Source: Elephas maximus indicus
Lineage: Eukaryota; Chordata; Mammalia; Proboscidea; Elephantidae
Direction: 5' to 3'
Length of the DNA stretch: 64,000 nt
NCBI RefSeq assembly: GCF_024166365.1
Contig: NC_064824.1
Location: 41,578,608 to 41,642,607, forward strand
Made by a program: the position numbers and the translations under genes. The first letter of the stretch is position 1. The number at the start of each line of letters is the position of its first letter. Shown here piece after piece: positions 34,073-46,075 of the stretch. The notes beneath the pieces were generated by a model. The model did no database searches and was not told the origin of the DNA. It saw only the letters and a list, made by a program, of their open reading frames with translations.

Positions 34073-35520
34073 TATCTATTATCTAATCACTTCTTAGTTT
34101 TCTCTTTTCCTTGCCTCCTTCTTCCTCTTCTTCTTCTTTTTTTTAATTTAATTAACCCCTTCCCCATGTCCTTGTTGGTCAAATCATACTTTCCACATTC
34201 AACTAAGAGGAACAGATGTAACAGACTAAAAATTAAAAAAAAAAAAAAAAGACAAAGAAGACAAGGAAGAGGATGCAGAGAGAAAACAAAGAGAAAACTA
34301 AAAAGTGATTAGATACATAGATAGCTGCCATTGAGTTAATGTGGAAAGTATCATTTGTTCTTTAAATGCTTTCTCTCTCTTCCCTATTAATTTAAGGGAA
34401 AAAAAAAAAAAAAAACTCTGCCTTTGCAATAGATGGAATCTCCTCCACATAAGAGCAGGGCAGCCAGGAGCAGAGCATGGAGAATAGAGGCTCTGTTCCA
34501 GATGAGAGTTAGGCCAGCATTTCTCCAAGGGAAGGCAGGCAGGTCACCTTGGTTGATGAGTGATTCATAGCTCAGGGTCTTCTTTCCTCTGACCACACAG
34601 CCCTGACATCCCTTACCACTGCTCTATGGAAACAATTCAGGTAAATGAATGATAAATACATTCCTTAATTTATTGGTTGTGAAATAAACAAAAGCTCTCT
34701 CCAAGGGAGACTTTGATTCCTCTTTAGTTTGAATTTGGATGCTTGTAGCAGAGGAAGTCCCTCTCCATCCTGTGTGCAGGGGTGAGATCAGTATTTAAAT
34801 CTGAGTTGTTGCAAAGATAGACCACCCATGTGGAAACAGGTTAAAGAGCAGGTTGGCAAAACAACCAGTCAACAAGTCTAAATCAATTTGGTACAATATA
34901 AATTCAAGATGGAATTGCCACTTACCTGCACAATTTAGCACTAAATGGTTATTTTGAATCAGATATGTAGTAAAGATACAAGAGTCACATTGGCTACAGC
35001 TATTGTCCACTAAAGGGGAGATAACCAAGTTGGGCTTTGGAAGTGCCATGTATAAATCCTGCTTAGCTATGAAAACTTTGGTGAGAGACTTAAATGCCAA
35101 TATCATAATCTGTAAACAAAAACAATAAAAAGTAGTCCAGGTGAATAAAGTGATACAAATGTCAAATTTGCAAATTCATTAGGTGCAATACAGTAGACAA
35201 TTTAAAAATATTAGCTTATGGAATAAGAAGTAAACACAGATAACAGAGGTCAATGCCAAGCTTTCCTTTTCTTTTTTTTTTTCCGTATAATTAACATCTA
35301 CTTAAATTGCTTTTTAATTTTTAATGGCCTTTAAAAAAATAATATAACTTTGCAAAATTCCATGTATACTATATGTTTACCTAACTCTATGATATATAGG
35401 AAGGTTTGCCTAAAATGTAGTTAAATATTTGCATAATTCTACATCCACCAGGAATTAACTTTTTAAAATAATCATGTTAAAGAAAAATGAGGGGGCATTC
35501 ACTAACTAGATATTAAACAA
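34073..35520. other. Unassigned sequence with purine/pyrimidine tracts
   Basis: A pyrimidine tract at 34107-34144 and a purine tract at about 34235-34270 are roughly complementary. A second A run lies at 34397-34415. A 103-codon minus ORF (35106-34795) with a CSQC motif is the longest frame, but nothing around it supports a gene. Confidence 0.4.
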
Positions 35521-35521
35521 A

Positions 35522-36433
35522 AAAGAATCATCTTAGGCGAAGGGAAAGACAACACACAGTACAGGGGAAGTCTGCACAACTGGACCAAAGCAAAAGCTAA
35601 GAAGTTTCCTGAACACAACCAAAGACTCTGAGGGACACAGTAGCTGTGGCTGAGTTCTGGGAACCACGGTTTCGGGGGACATCTAGGTCAGTTGGCATAA
35701 GAAAGTTTATCAAGATAATGTTCTGCATTCCACTTTGGTGAGTGGCACCTGGGGTCTTAAAAGCTAGCAAGTGACTATCTAAGATGCATCAATTGGTCCC
35801 AACCCACTTGGAGCAAAGCAGAACAAAGAACACCAAAGACACAAGGAAAACATAAGTCCAAGAGACAAAAGGGCCGCATAAACCAGAGACTCCATAGGCC
35901 TGAGACCAGAACTAGATGGTGCCTGGCTACCACCAATGACTGCCCTGACAGGGAACACAACAGAAAGTCCCTGACAGAGCAGGAGAAAAGTGTGGAGCAA
36001 AACTCAAATTCATGTAAAAAGACCAGATGTAATGGTCTGACAGAGACTGGAGGAACCCCCGAAACTACGGCCCCCAGATGCTCTGTTAAAAAAAAAAAAT
36101 TAACCCAGAGCTAAAACCATGCCTGAAGCCTACTCTTCAGACAAAGATTAGACTGGACTGTAAAACAAAAAAATAATACTCGTGAGGAATTTGCTTCTTA
36201 GTTCAATGAGATACACTAGATCAAATGGGTGGCTCCTGTCCAGAGGCAGGATGAGAAGGCAGGAAGGCACAGGAACTGGTTGAACTGACTCAAGAAATCC
36301 CGGGTGGAAAGGGGGAGTATGCCATCACATTTAAGGGATTGCAACTAATGTCACACAACAATATGTGTATAGATTTTTGTATGAGAAATTAACTCGAGCT
36401 GTCAACTTTCATCTAAAGCATAATAAACAAACA
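35522..36433 (+). mobile_element. Retroposon 3' end, family A, longest copy
   Basis: It extends 220 bases further 5' than the others: gaagggaaagacaacacaca, then ctggggtcttaaaagctagc, then aactagatggtgcctggcta, then aatggtctgacagagactgg, then tcaactttcatctaaagcat and an A-rich tail (36421-36455). Minus-strand ORFs across it (35960-35775, 36000-35779) are in the repeat and not genes. Inferred to be an L1 3'UTR. Confidence 0.65.
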
Positions 36434-36451
36434 AAACAAACAACAAAAAAA

Positions 36452-36570
36452 CAAACCTGTTGTCATCGATTTAATTCTGACTCATAGTGACCTTATAGGA
36501 CACAGTAGAACTGCCCCACAGGGTTTCCAAGCAGCAGCCAAACGCTTAACCACTGTGTCACCAGGGCCCC
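36452..36570 (-). mobile_element. Afrotherian SINE with B-box region deleted
   Basis: Tail and body are normal (gactcatagtgaccttatag, cccacagggtttccaagcag). The sequence then jumps to the A-box side (aaacgcttaaccactgtgtc), losing about 50 bases including the B box. It sits on the A-rich tail of the preceding retroposon. Confidence 0.9.
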
Positions 36571-36914
36571 AAGAATCATATAGAAAATATTTGCATAAAA
36601 GAAGGAAGCCCGCCATTTCTTTCTTCTTTATGTTTTACTTTTATGGATCAACTTTTCTCCAAGTCATTGCAGAGCTAATATTGTAACACCTATAAACAGC
36701 TTTTGCAACAATAAAAAAGTAACTACCAATTTGCCATAGCATAGGCTCTTGTTTTAAAGGAAACGGGTTAAGTAATTTTGAATAGCATAAAAATATAGAC
36801 ATGTCTCATAAGTCACTTCAAAATCTCTGTTCTATTGGCTTCTAAATTTTTCAAAGAAATGTCAGGCTGAAAAATAATGAATGAAACTAGCATTTTATAC
36901 AAGGAGAGAAAAAA

Positions 36915-37078
36915 AACAAACCAAACCCATTGTCGTTAAGTGGATTCCAACTCATAGAGACCCTATAGCACACAGTAGAACTGCCCCACAGTGTTTCCAA
37001 GGAGTGCCTGGTGGATTTGAACTGTCAACCTTTTGGTTAGCAGCCATAGCTTTTAACCACTACACCGCCAGCGTTTCC
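36915..37078 (-). mobile_element. Afrotherian SINE, short subfamily, with TSD
   Basis: Complete short form from accaaacccattgtcgttaa to ttaaccactacaccgccag. Flanks atacaaggagagaaa (36897) and atacaaaagagagag (37079) look like an imperfect target duplication. Confidence 0.9.
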
Positions 37079-37079
37079 A

Positions 37080-39940
37080 TACAAAAGAGAGAGAGAAAAA
37101 AAAAAATTAGTTGAAATCACTATTCAGTGTTGGGGAGGGGACAGAATGCAAATCTTCAGAGAATCACCTTTAAATGTAGATAAAATGATCACTGAACATT
37201 CAATGTGAAGATGGGTTCCATTAGATCTCTAACAGGGACAATACTATCATGTGAAATAACTACTTGATCTAGTTTCTTTCTTAAGTTTCTCAACTTAAGT
37301 ATGTTACATGTACAATTCATGCACCCAGTGACTTTCTTGATGATATAGTGCTTGGGACAACTGGAATGCATTTTTTTGTTTGTTTTGTTCAATAAAATAG
37401 AGTAAATTAAGTTGTGGCTACAGGGACAGGAGGTATATCTAGGCCTTTATAATCATGGGTACTAAGTTTATATTTCTGCACTGCATAGAAAGCTGTTTGA
37501 GCATTTCTTCCTAATACATAGTCTGATTTCCTTAGAGAGCCATAAAAAGGCTTTTCATGGTGGAACTATGGCGATGTCATTTGTAACTAAGATACCCATG
37601 TTTATAATGACGTGAATTTTTAAATGTTGCCAGGTGTTTGAAGCTATTGTGTATTGTAGACTACAATTTCTAGTATGTATCTTTTAGCAAAAATGTGGTA
37701 GCAATTCTTAAAAAAAAAAAAAAATTTTAATCAAATGAATAGCGATGCTTAGAGAAAAGGCAACCTGCTTAGAGCCTTGTGCTAATCCTGAGAAGAAGGC
37801 TGTGTTTTCCATGAGATTAATTGTTACCACTTTGTTAGTATGGATTGTACAAAACTGTAGCATGTCAGTTAATGTTCTGGCAGTTTGTATAGGTAGGTGC
37901 AGTACAGCATTCTGGAAAGATTGTATTAGATGATAAAAAGAGAACATTTTAACCTAAAAGTTTCCATGTTTCACCTCCATTTTTAGTTGGAGCTCCCTAA
38001 GCATTGCATATGATCAAGGTTCCTGCCTTTAAGTTAGTTAGTTATATGACCAAAATAAGCTTTAAGCCACTTGCCGCTGTGTCTGCTTTATTGTAACAAG
38101 TTAACAGCACAGGGTCATTGGCTGTCTGCCTTTCAGGGCCTCTGTCCAGCTGTGTCTTTTGCACTCTCCCTGAGATTCCTTCCACAGGGTCAGACGCTGA
38201 GCGCTCGGATGGATGGCATGAACCAGTGTTAAAAATGGAGGCTGCATGAGTGTTTGAACTCTTCAACGTGAGGGCTATTTCTGTCAGCTGCCATGATTGA
38301 CTATGCTGCTTGTATAAGACGTTCTTTCCCAGAAGGCTCCTTGAGGATTACTTTGTGCTCCTTATTGACACCTTTAAACTTTCAATAGCCATTATACTTA
38401 CATTTTCTTTTTATCCTGTCATAACATTTTCCATCAGAATTATATCGATTTCTTTTTGTGAAAAATATAATCCTCAGAGTGACTGAATTTTTCTATTTCT
38501 CCCAGAAAAAAAAAAAAAAAAGCTATTAAAACACTTGCACATCTCCTTCAAATTGATAGTATGCATTTAAAATACTTTTGTAGAATAAATACCATACGGA
38601 CATATGTATCCAGAAAAGGGTTTCAGTTTTTGTGATACTCGCTTCTCAAGCACAGACATACTCTTTAAAGGAAAAAAAAAAAAAAAGATGCCAGCTTTGA
38701 ATTGATTGACATTTGTTTACTTAACTCTCTCCTTTTGAAAGCCTGCACACCTATTTCAACCTTGAACAGTTTCCAACTGTGGTATACTGGAACATTTTTT
38801 CATTTATTAAGTTCAGTGTTGCCAACCCAAACAAAGTATAATCAGCGATGATCCGAGCAGACCAAGCTGTCTAGCACCATACAATGTATCTGCATACTAA
38901 TTTCCAAATTCCCTCACATTTCCAGAGAACTAATGGGATCATTTTCATTCTGTTACAGCAACTCAACAGTTACTGAGTCACCATCTGTGTTTTCGTTAAC
39001 CTGAATCAGATATGAATTCTGTTATTGCAAGGTAGAGCAGCTTGTTTAATGATTCTTAATCTTTTCTTTAATTAAATCATGCAGCCAACCTGAAAAATCT
39101 ATCTTAATGCAAATTAGGAGCTTTTTTGGCATTCGCTTACAGTAATGCACTAATAAGGTTAATTTATGAAGGTTCTCTTCCAGTCTGTACAGATGATATT
39201 TGTTCACTGCATATTTTTAGCATATTGTCCCTTTTTGTAATATTTTAAGTAATAAAAACATAGTTATTTTTCACTTACACAAATGAGAGATACTGTAAGC
39301 AGCACTCTCCGTTAACCAAAACTAAGTACAAAAAATATAAAGAATACTAGGTAAGAGGAGAATTTCTTTTCTTGGGGGGAATTTCCAATGTCAGTTGTTT
39401 GAAAATAACTCTCTCTCTCTAAACATATTTCAGTTTCTAAGATGTATGAGAGGAGAAAGAGCTAGATAATTAGATGTGGGGTTTCCTTGAACTTTTTTTT
39501 TTTTTTTACCTTTGGACATGAGTTAGTATTACGAAGAGTAAATATATTATCATAAAATAATTCTGCAGTCTTTATCATTTCCGTAATTGTTACAAGTTAA
39601 GTTTTGATAATCTCAAAATACCTGTTTTCTAAGTAAACTTTATTTTCAACTATGTATCATAATTAGTTTTTTTTTTTTTAAATGTGACTAGTCAAAACAC
39701 ACAGTCATGGAGCTGGAATTGATAAGAAATAGCACAGAATAAAAAGGAATAGCAAGTTCTAAGAACAGTGGGAATAAAAGTTCATTAATGAAAGAACGGT
39801 TCTTACAGTTTCATTCTGATATTTGCCTATATGGCTTTTCTGCATGAACTTGACTCTAATCATCTTATATTGCAAAAACATGTCATTTTGTGATCAAGAC
39901 CCATGGTTACTTGCTGCATTTTCTCAGTTCTTTCTATATC
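37080..39940. other. Repeat-free block; candidate conserved non-coding sequence
   Basis: Apart from A/T runs (37709-37725, 38504-38521, 38670-38686, 39494-39507, 39668-39680) no transposon is recognised in 2.9 kb. The stretch 38760-39210 holds several homeodomain- and octamer-type sites (tttaattaaa near 39067, atgcaaat at 39107-39114, gtttaatgattc near 39042), the texture of developmental enhancers. No exon-like frame. Function is inference. Confidence 0.4.
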
Positions 39941-39941
39941 T

Positions 39942-40112
39942 AGGAGCCCTGGTGGCACAGTGGTTTAAAAGCTTGGCTGCTAAGCAAAACTTTGGCAGTT
40001 CGAATCTACCAGCTGCTCCTTGGAAACTCTATGGGGCAGTTCTGCTCTATCCTATAGGGTTGCTTTAGTCAAGATCAACTCGACAGCAATGGGTTTGGTT
40101 AGTTTTTTTGGT
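39942..40112 (+). mobile_element. Afrotherian SINE, near-consensus short form
   Basis: gagccctggtggcacagtgg head (A-box side), gcagttcgaatctaccagct B box, cctatagggttgctttag and tcaactcgacagcaatgggt tail. Among the least diverged copies in the window. Confidence 0.95.
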
Positions 40113-40290
40113 TGTATACCTAGCTTTAGTATTTGATTCAATAAATCCAAGAATGGGTAAATAAGGTAGAATAAAAATAACTTGCATAACTTTGTTATGG
40201 TAAGCATAAGAATTTGTTGAGAACTACTTAGTGCAAATCTTGTTGCATATACGTACGTGAAAAGGTGTGAATAAGCAAGATAAGGTGCCA

Positions 40291-40456
40291 GTAAAACCAG
40301 TTACCACTGAGTTGATTCATCGGGTTTTCAATGGCTGATTTTTTGAAAATAGATGGTTAGGCCTTTCTTCTGAGTTGTTTCTGGGTGGGTTTGAACCTCC
40401 AAATCTTTTAGTTAGCAACTGATCATATTAAACTTTTGTACCACCCAGGGACTCCT
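40291..40456 (-). mobile_element. Afrotherian SINE, long subfamily with tail deletion
   Basis: aaaccagttaccactgagtt, then a direct jump to tcatcgggttttcaatggc (about 40 bases missing). The head side agttagcaactgatcatatt and accacccagggactcctgg is retained. Confidence 0.85.
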
Positions 40457-41947
40457 GGGAAAGATATCATACCCACTATCAAAAAGTTTGTGATTTACTG
40501 GGAGGATTATTAACTCTGTACCAATAAGTTCTTCTTATGATTTCGAGTGAAGTGCCAGTATTTCCTCAAGTATTTGTGTCTCCCTTGGATGGAGACATAG
40601 ATTTGTGTAACTGGTCCATAGTTAAATGTTTATTCACTAAGAATAGACTAAATAAAATTAATAGCCTCTTTTTTTTCCCCACATTACACTTTGAAATGCC
40701 CTATAAAGGGATGCTTTTAACTTGTGAAGTAAAAAGCTATATAGTGTGTTTTTTGTTGTGAGCTAATCATCTATTCCCATGATATTTACACTCTCTCTCT
40801 AAACAGTTTTCTGGTTAAATGCATTTTCATATTTCAATCCATTTCTTTAGAACATAACTGATTATCAGTACCTCCCCACCCCCAGAACACAGTTTCCTTA
40901 TTTGTTGCTTACATGGAAAATTAAAGCTAGTTTTTGTTTTTTTTTTTTTAAAGATTTTTGAGAGATTTCATTAAGGAGTTCTAAAATATGAGTATGTCAT
41001 CCATCCCCCAAAGCACGAGGAAGGAATGTAAGTAACAGATGAATGAGTGTTGTGGCCTTAAAAAAAGTAATAAATTGTAGAGCATATTGCTTTGATTATG
41101 ACCAGGCCCCTAAGCTTACCTCCTCTAGCCATAGAATAAATATATGCAAATCTTGGCCTGTGGTTTTATATCTCCTAGACTTTGAAAAGATAAAAACAAG
41201 CTGATAAATGAGGTAACAAATGTATTATTGCCTTTAACTTCCAAAGTCCAGTTTGGCTGTTGACTATATTTATTATACCTCCAGGTAAGATACAGTCCAG
41301 GGAGAGTGGAGCCTGGCAGAATACACAAGTCATTTGGAGCATAATTATATAGTTTAGTTATAATTAGAATCAAAGTAAGACACTGGTGTTCAATTGCCAC
41401 CAGCAAGTGGAAGGCAGTATTTCATATACTTTGGGTCAATGATTAAAAAATATGTAGGAGTTAATGTAGACATGCTCTTTGGCATTAGTGGGATCCTTGG
41501 CTTTGAAACCAAATGACACAGAGTTTTATACAGTAAACTGGAAAGTTACACTGCCTTTCTTTATTTCTTTCAGGCAAAAACTCTAAAATACTGAACTAGT
41601 ACCTTACAGCAAAGCTGCTATTTTAAGAATTTTGAACTAATATTGACTCCCATCAGATCAGTTTCTATATTTATTGACTTAAGAAGTAGATATAAACTGA
41701 GGTGACTGCAAGGTCAGGTCAATATTTATCTTGTGAGTCGATAGATTTTGATACTAACAAAAAGTGAAGCTCAATAAATGTTCATTGTTAATAGAAAAAA
41801 GGAAAAATCTGATCAAAAAGTTTATAATTTTAAAATTTCCTTAACAAATTCAATTTGTTAGTTTAAAATATTATTGAATACTACTTACCCTAAGGGTATA
41901 CAGGAAAAAAAATCTAAATAGTACTGTTGAGAACCTAGGCTTCATAA

Positions 41948-41961
41948 TATATATATATACC
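41948..41961. repeat. (TA)n microsatellite
   Basis: Seven TA units within AT-rich sequence. Confidence 0.85.
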
Positions 41962-42410
41962 ACATTCCTGTCTCTATAAGACAAAATACTTTTCGATTGT
42001 ATTGCATTATTGATTATTAAACTTCTTTCCTTGTTTTAGCTTTTATCTACCACAGAAATAGAAACAGAGAATATTTGAGGCTGAAATGGAATTTTGCTTA
42101 ATTTTCAATTCAATGTCACTTAAAATGCTGTCCGTGAGAATGAACTACAATTGACTGGTTTATTGTATCTTGTTCATCTTTGTAGGGCCTTGTGTGGCAT
42201 AGTGTAGAAACACAAACATTTAAGTAATGAGTTATTACCACATTTTAACTCAAATAACAAATGCCCGCCAAGTTTGTTTGCAAACCACTGTCTCCTTCGG
42301 GAGATATTTTCATAAGTGCCGCATTTGTGTAAAAGTATGGTATTTTTTTCTTAAGCCTGATTTTAGAATCTTGAGATTCATTAATTCCTAACAACCTTAG
42401 GCCAGTTCCA

Positions 42411-42429
42411 AAAAAAAAAAAAAAAAAAA
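42411..42429. repeat. Poly-A run
   Basis: About 19 A residues, followed by tcgattgacat; no SINE body upstream. Confidence 0.85.
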
Positions 42430-43278
42430 TCGATTGACATCTATTCAGGGTATTCTACAGGTAGGGAAAATGTAAAAAATCAACAAAGCCCACCCCCTCA
42501 GTTTCTTTCCCCATTTAATGTGAAATGACCAGAGAATACCGGAAAGAGTATTTGGAGAGCATTCTGTAGTTAAAGTTGTCAAATTATAAAATGAATACAT
42601 AAACATTCATGAGACCCAGGGAGAAGATGTGTGGTCACATTAGTGGACACTTCTTGAAACCTAAATAAAATACATTACAGAATAAGGAGTAAGCACATAT
42701 TCCAGTCTGTGTCAAATGGACAAATAAAACCCACAGAATAGAGGAACAGATGAATAAATCATATGTTATACTCATTAGATGCTTCTAGAAATACTTTGGT
42801 TATAACATGGATTACCTCAGAAAAATTTTTGCTGACCATCCTATAAGATTTTATTAAAAAAAAAGTTCTCAGTCAGAGTATGACCTTCAATATGACAGAA
42901 TATCACAATTATTTTTTCTCAGTCAAAAGAAAATTTCTCTCTCAAATCTTATATCATGTTAACTGCTCCTTTCATACACCACCTTTTATATTATTTGCCA
43001 CCTCTCAGCTTTTTTTTAAGGTCACATTTTAATGGGAAATACTTTACTTGAAGGTACTTAACTTTATTATTATTTTTAACTGAAAAATACATGTAAATAG
43101 TTTCAAGGAAATGTATTATTACTGTCAGAATAATTTTCAAGAGTCTCTACTGAACCCGTAACTGCTACTTTGTACATAGTAGATTCTAGACTATAAAAGG
43201 CATAGATAAAACATTGGCCAGAACCAAAGAAGAAATAATTTTACTTTATTCAATTTTTCCAAAACATGGCTCTTCCAT

Positions 43279-43293
43279 TGTGTGTGTGTGTGT
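43279..43293. repeat. (TG)n microsatellite
   Basis: About seven TG units. Confidence 0.85.
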
Positions 43294-44889
43294 TTTACGA
43301 ATGCTTATTTGCCAAGAAATGAGCAAGGGTAAGGACAACTGAGTGTAACAAGAGGAAGATTGTCTTCTTAGCATTGGTTGTGATATATGCAGATTTCTAT
43401 ATTTAAAATGAAAACATTAAACTTGTAGCTTAAGTGGTTAAATATTATTTGACCCAAAATAAAGGAAATAAATTCACCAATAGTATTTTCTCGAAGCCAG
43501 GAGGATGATTTCTCATCCAGAACAAAAAAGGCACCATTTGTTTGATATCATTTTGATGAATTATTAATTTTATCACAGCTAAGATGACAGCTAATATTAG
43601 AACATTGAATTATTAATTTTCAAATGTGCAATAAAAAAGCAGAATAAACATAAACTGAGATGTGTTTTACGTATGGGTTGTATTGCTTACATATTCTATT
43701 TAAGAAAAAAATCAAAGGAAACAGAAGGAATTAAAAACCTTGTCAACACTTCTGATTAATTCTTTTATTTGGTACTTTGTCACTTTAAAATATAAAGCAC
43801 AAATAACTTTATGTATTATCTGATAATAAATATGATTATTGAACACTAATATACGTATTATCTATATCATAAATCTTCTTTGTGTAGTTCTCTAAGCATG
43901 GTAGTTAAATTACAAAGCCATAATAAGTGTGAGAAGCATCTATGGTCTTAAAAAGGAATTTACCTCTAATCCTTTCAGAATCTTTTACTGAGAGTTACAA
44001 ACTGTTTCTTCAGAATAGCTTCAAGTTATCTTTTTTTATTTACTATTTATTTATTTATTTTTCCATGACAGTTTTTCCTGTTACCTCCTGGAATAAGCTC
44101 AAAGAGTTACTCATTTTCCTGAAATGTACAGCATTGGTGAAATTTCAGTCCTAAAACAAGGACAGAATTTACACAACTCTGTTGCACTGGGGGCCAGTAC
44201 TGATTGTCCTGTCAGCTATCTTCTCATAAACATTTCCTGGACTCTTGAGCCTTCAAAGCCTTAACACTTGATTCTTGGATAAGAAAGTGTTTCCAAGTGT
44301 CAACATCAAGCAACACAGATCAGAGGAAAGGGATGGTTAGAGGAGGTAGAGAGGTGGCTGTAAGGCAATCAGGCTGATGGACATTTTTAGGATATAATTC
44401 CCTGGCAGTAGAAAGAAACCAGCTGTTTACTCCAGAGTTCACTAGAATTTAATCCAGATATAAGATGAATTAGCATTTATTTAAAAAACAAAATTTTTGT
44501 TTTTGTTTCCTTTGTTATGGCATTTACTATTTAGGCACAGGAAAAAAAAAAAAAAGTATACCATCAGGGAGTCTGAAAAAAAAGAGATATTTCCCAGTAG
44601 ATAAGCACTTTTTTTTTTTTTTAATTCAAACAGGGTCCCAAGAAGAATATATGACTTATAGCTCATCTAATTCAGACAAGAGTGGTTTTAAACATTTGTG
44701 ATGATAATAATCAAAACAAAGATACTGAATCACTTTCTGTACACTGCATCATTGCCATGTATATCCCTACCAAGTGTTCTGTTTGAGCTGCTAGATTGTA
44801 CTATGAATAACATGTATTATGGTATCTAATATTTATGATATGTACTTTATATGTACATACCATCAATAACAACTGTATTAATCACTCAA

Positions 44890-44955
44890 TTCACATAAAA
44901 AACTGGAACACCTAGCATTTATGCTCTAGGCCCTTTCACTGTCATCAACTCTTTA
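44890..44955 (-). mobile_element. MIR SINE, part split off by RTE copy 8
   Basis: tagcatttatgctctaggcc and catcaactctttaagatg are an antisense MIR-like segment. It continues at 48612-48690 on the other side of the RTE. Confidence 0.5.
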
Positions 44956-44968
44956 AGATGTATATTCT
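44956..44968. repeat. Left target-site duplication of RTE copy 8
   Basis: agatgtatattct pairs with agacatatattct at 48599-48611 (two mismatches in 13). Confidence 0.7.
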
Positions 44969-45633
44969 GTTGTTGTTGTTGGGTGCCATCCAGTTGATTC
45001 CAACTGATAGCAGCCCTATGTACCACAGAACAAAACACTGCCTAATCCTGCACCATCCTCACAATCAGTGCTATGCTTAAGCTCATTGTTGCAGCCACTG
45101 TGTCAATCTATCTCATTGAGGGTCTTCCTCTTTTTTGCTGGCCTTCTATTTTACCAACCATGATGTCCTTCTCCAGGGATTGATCCCTCCTGACAACATG
45201 TCCAAAGTATGACACATAGGCTCACCATCCTTGCTTCTAGGAAGCATTCTGGTTGTACTTCTTCCAAGAGAGATATGTTCCTTCTTTTGGCAGCCCATGG
45301 TATATTCAATATTCTTTTCCAACATCACAATTCAAAAGCAGCAATTCTTCTTCCATCCTCCTTGTTCATTTCTAGCTTTCCCATGCATATGAGGTGATTG
45401 AAAACACCATGCCTTGGTTCAGGTGCACCCTAGCCTTCAAGGTGATATCTTTACTTTTCAATACCTTAAAGAGGTCTTTTGCAGCAGATTTGCCCAATGC
45501 CATGCATCTTTTGATTTCCTGACTGCTGCTTCCATGATTGTTGATTGTGGATTCAAGTAAAATGAAGTCCTTGGCAACTTCAATATTTCTCTGCTTATCA
45601 TGATCTTGCTTCTTGGTCCAGGTATAAGGATTT

Positions 45634-45646
45634 TTGTTTTCTTTAT
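45634..45646. repeat. Left target-site duplication of nested retroposon
   Basis: ttgttttctttat is repeated exactly at 46063-46075. Both lie in RTE copy 8, where only one copy is expected. Confidence 0.85.
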
Positions 45647-46062
45647 TTTATTTTTTTATATTGAACTTTAGATGAAGTTTTACAGAACAAACTAGTTTCT
45701 CATCAAATAGTACACACATTGTTGTATGACATTGATTAACAACCCCATGACATGTCAGCACTCTCCAGTATCAACTCTGGATTCCCTATTACCAGCTTTC
45801 CTGTTCCCTTCTACCTTCCTGTTCCTGCCCCAGGGCTGGTGCACCTTTTTAGTCTTGTTTTGTTCCACGAGCCTATTCAATCTTTGGCTGAAGGGTGAAC
45901 CTCAGGAGTGGCCTCATTACTGAACTGAAAGGGTGTCTGGGAGCCATACTCTCAGGGTTTCTCCCGTCTCTGTCAGGCCAACAAGTCTGGTCTTTCTTTT
46001 GAAGTTAGAATTTTGTTCTACATTTTTCTCTAGCTCTGTCCGGGGCCCTCTATTGTGATCCC
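45647..46062 (-). mobile_element. Retroposon 3' end, family A, nested in RTE copy 8
   Basis: On the minus strand it runs from gggatcacaatagagggcc through ttggcctgacagagacg to acttcatctaaagttcaata and an A-rich tail (45647-45665). The exact 13-bp duplications and A tail are the hallmarks of target-primed reverse transcription with L1-type machinery. This proves family A is a LINE-type retroposon and that it was active after the RTE inserted. The plus-strand ORF 45726-45923 lies within it and is not a gene. Confidence 0.8.
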
Positions 46063-46075
46063 TTGTTTTCTTTAT
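46063..46075. repeat. Right target-site duplication of nested retroposon
   Basis: Exact partner of 45634-45646. Confidence 0.85.

Larger units (their letters stand above)
40457..44880. other. Repeat-poor AT-rich block
   Basis: About 4.4 kb with no recognisable transposon or exon. Simple tracts are listed separately. A GC-containing island near 42255-42330 (caaatgcccgccaagtttgt, ctccttcgggagatatttt) stands out from the AT-rich background. Short ORFs are unconvincing. Confidence 0.4.

Noticed and set aside
34795..35106. 103-codon minus-strand ORF with a CSQC motif, briefly suspected to be envelope-like
   Set aside because: No LTR, no other retroviral region and no second motif nearby; a chance frame in AT-rich DNA is more likely.
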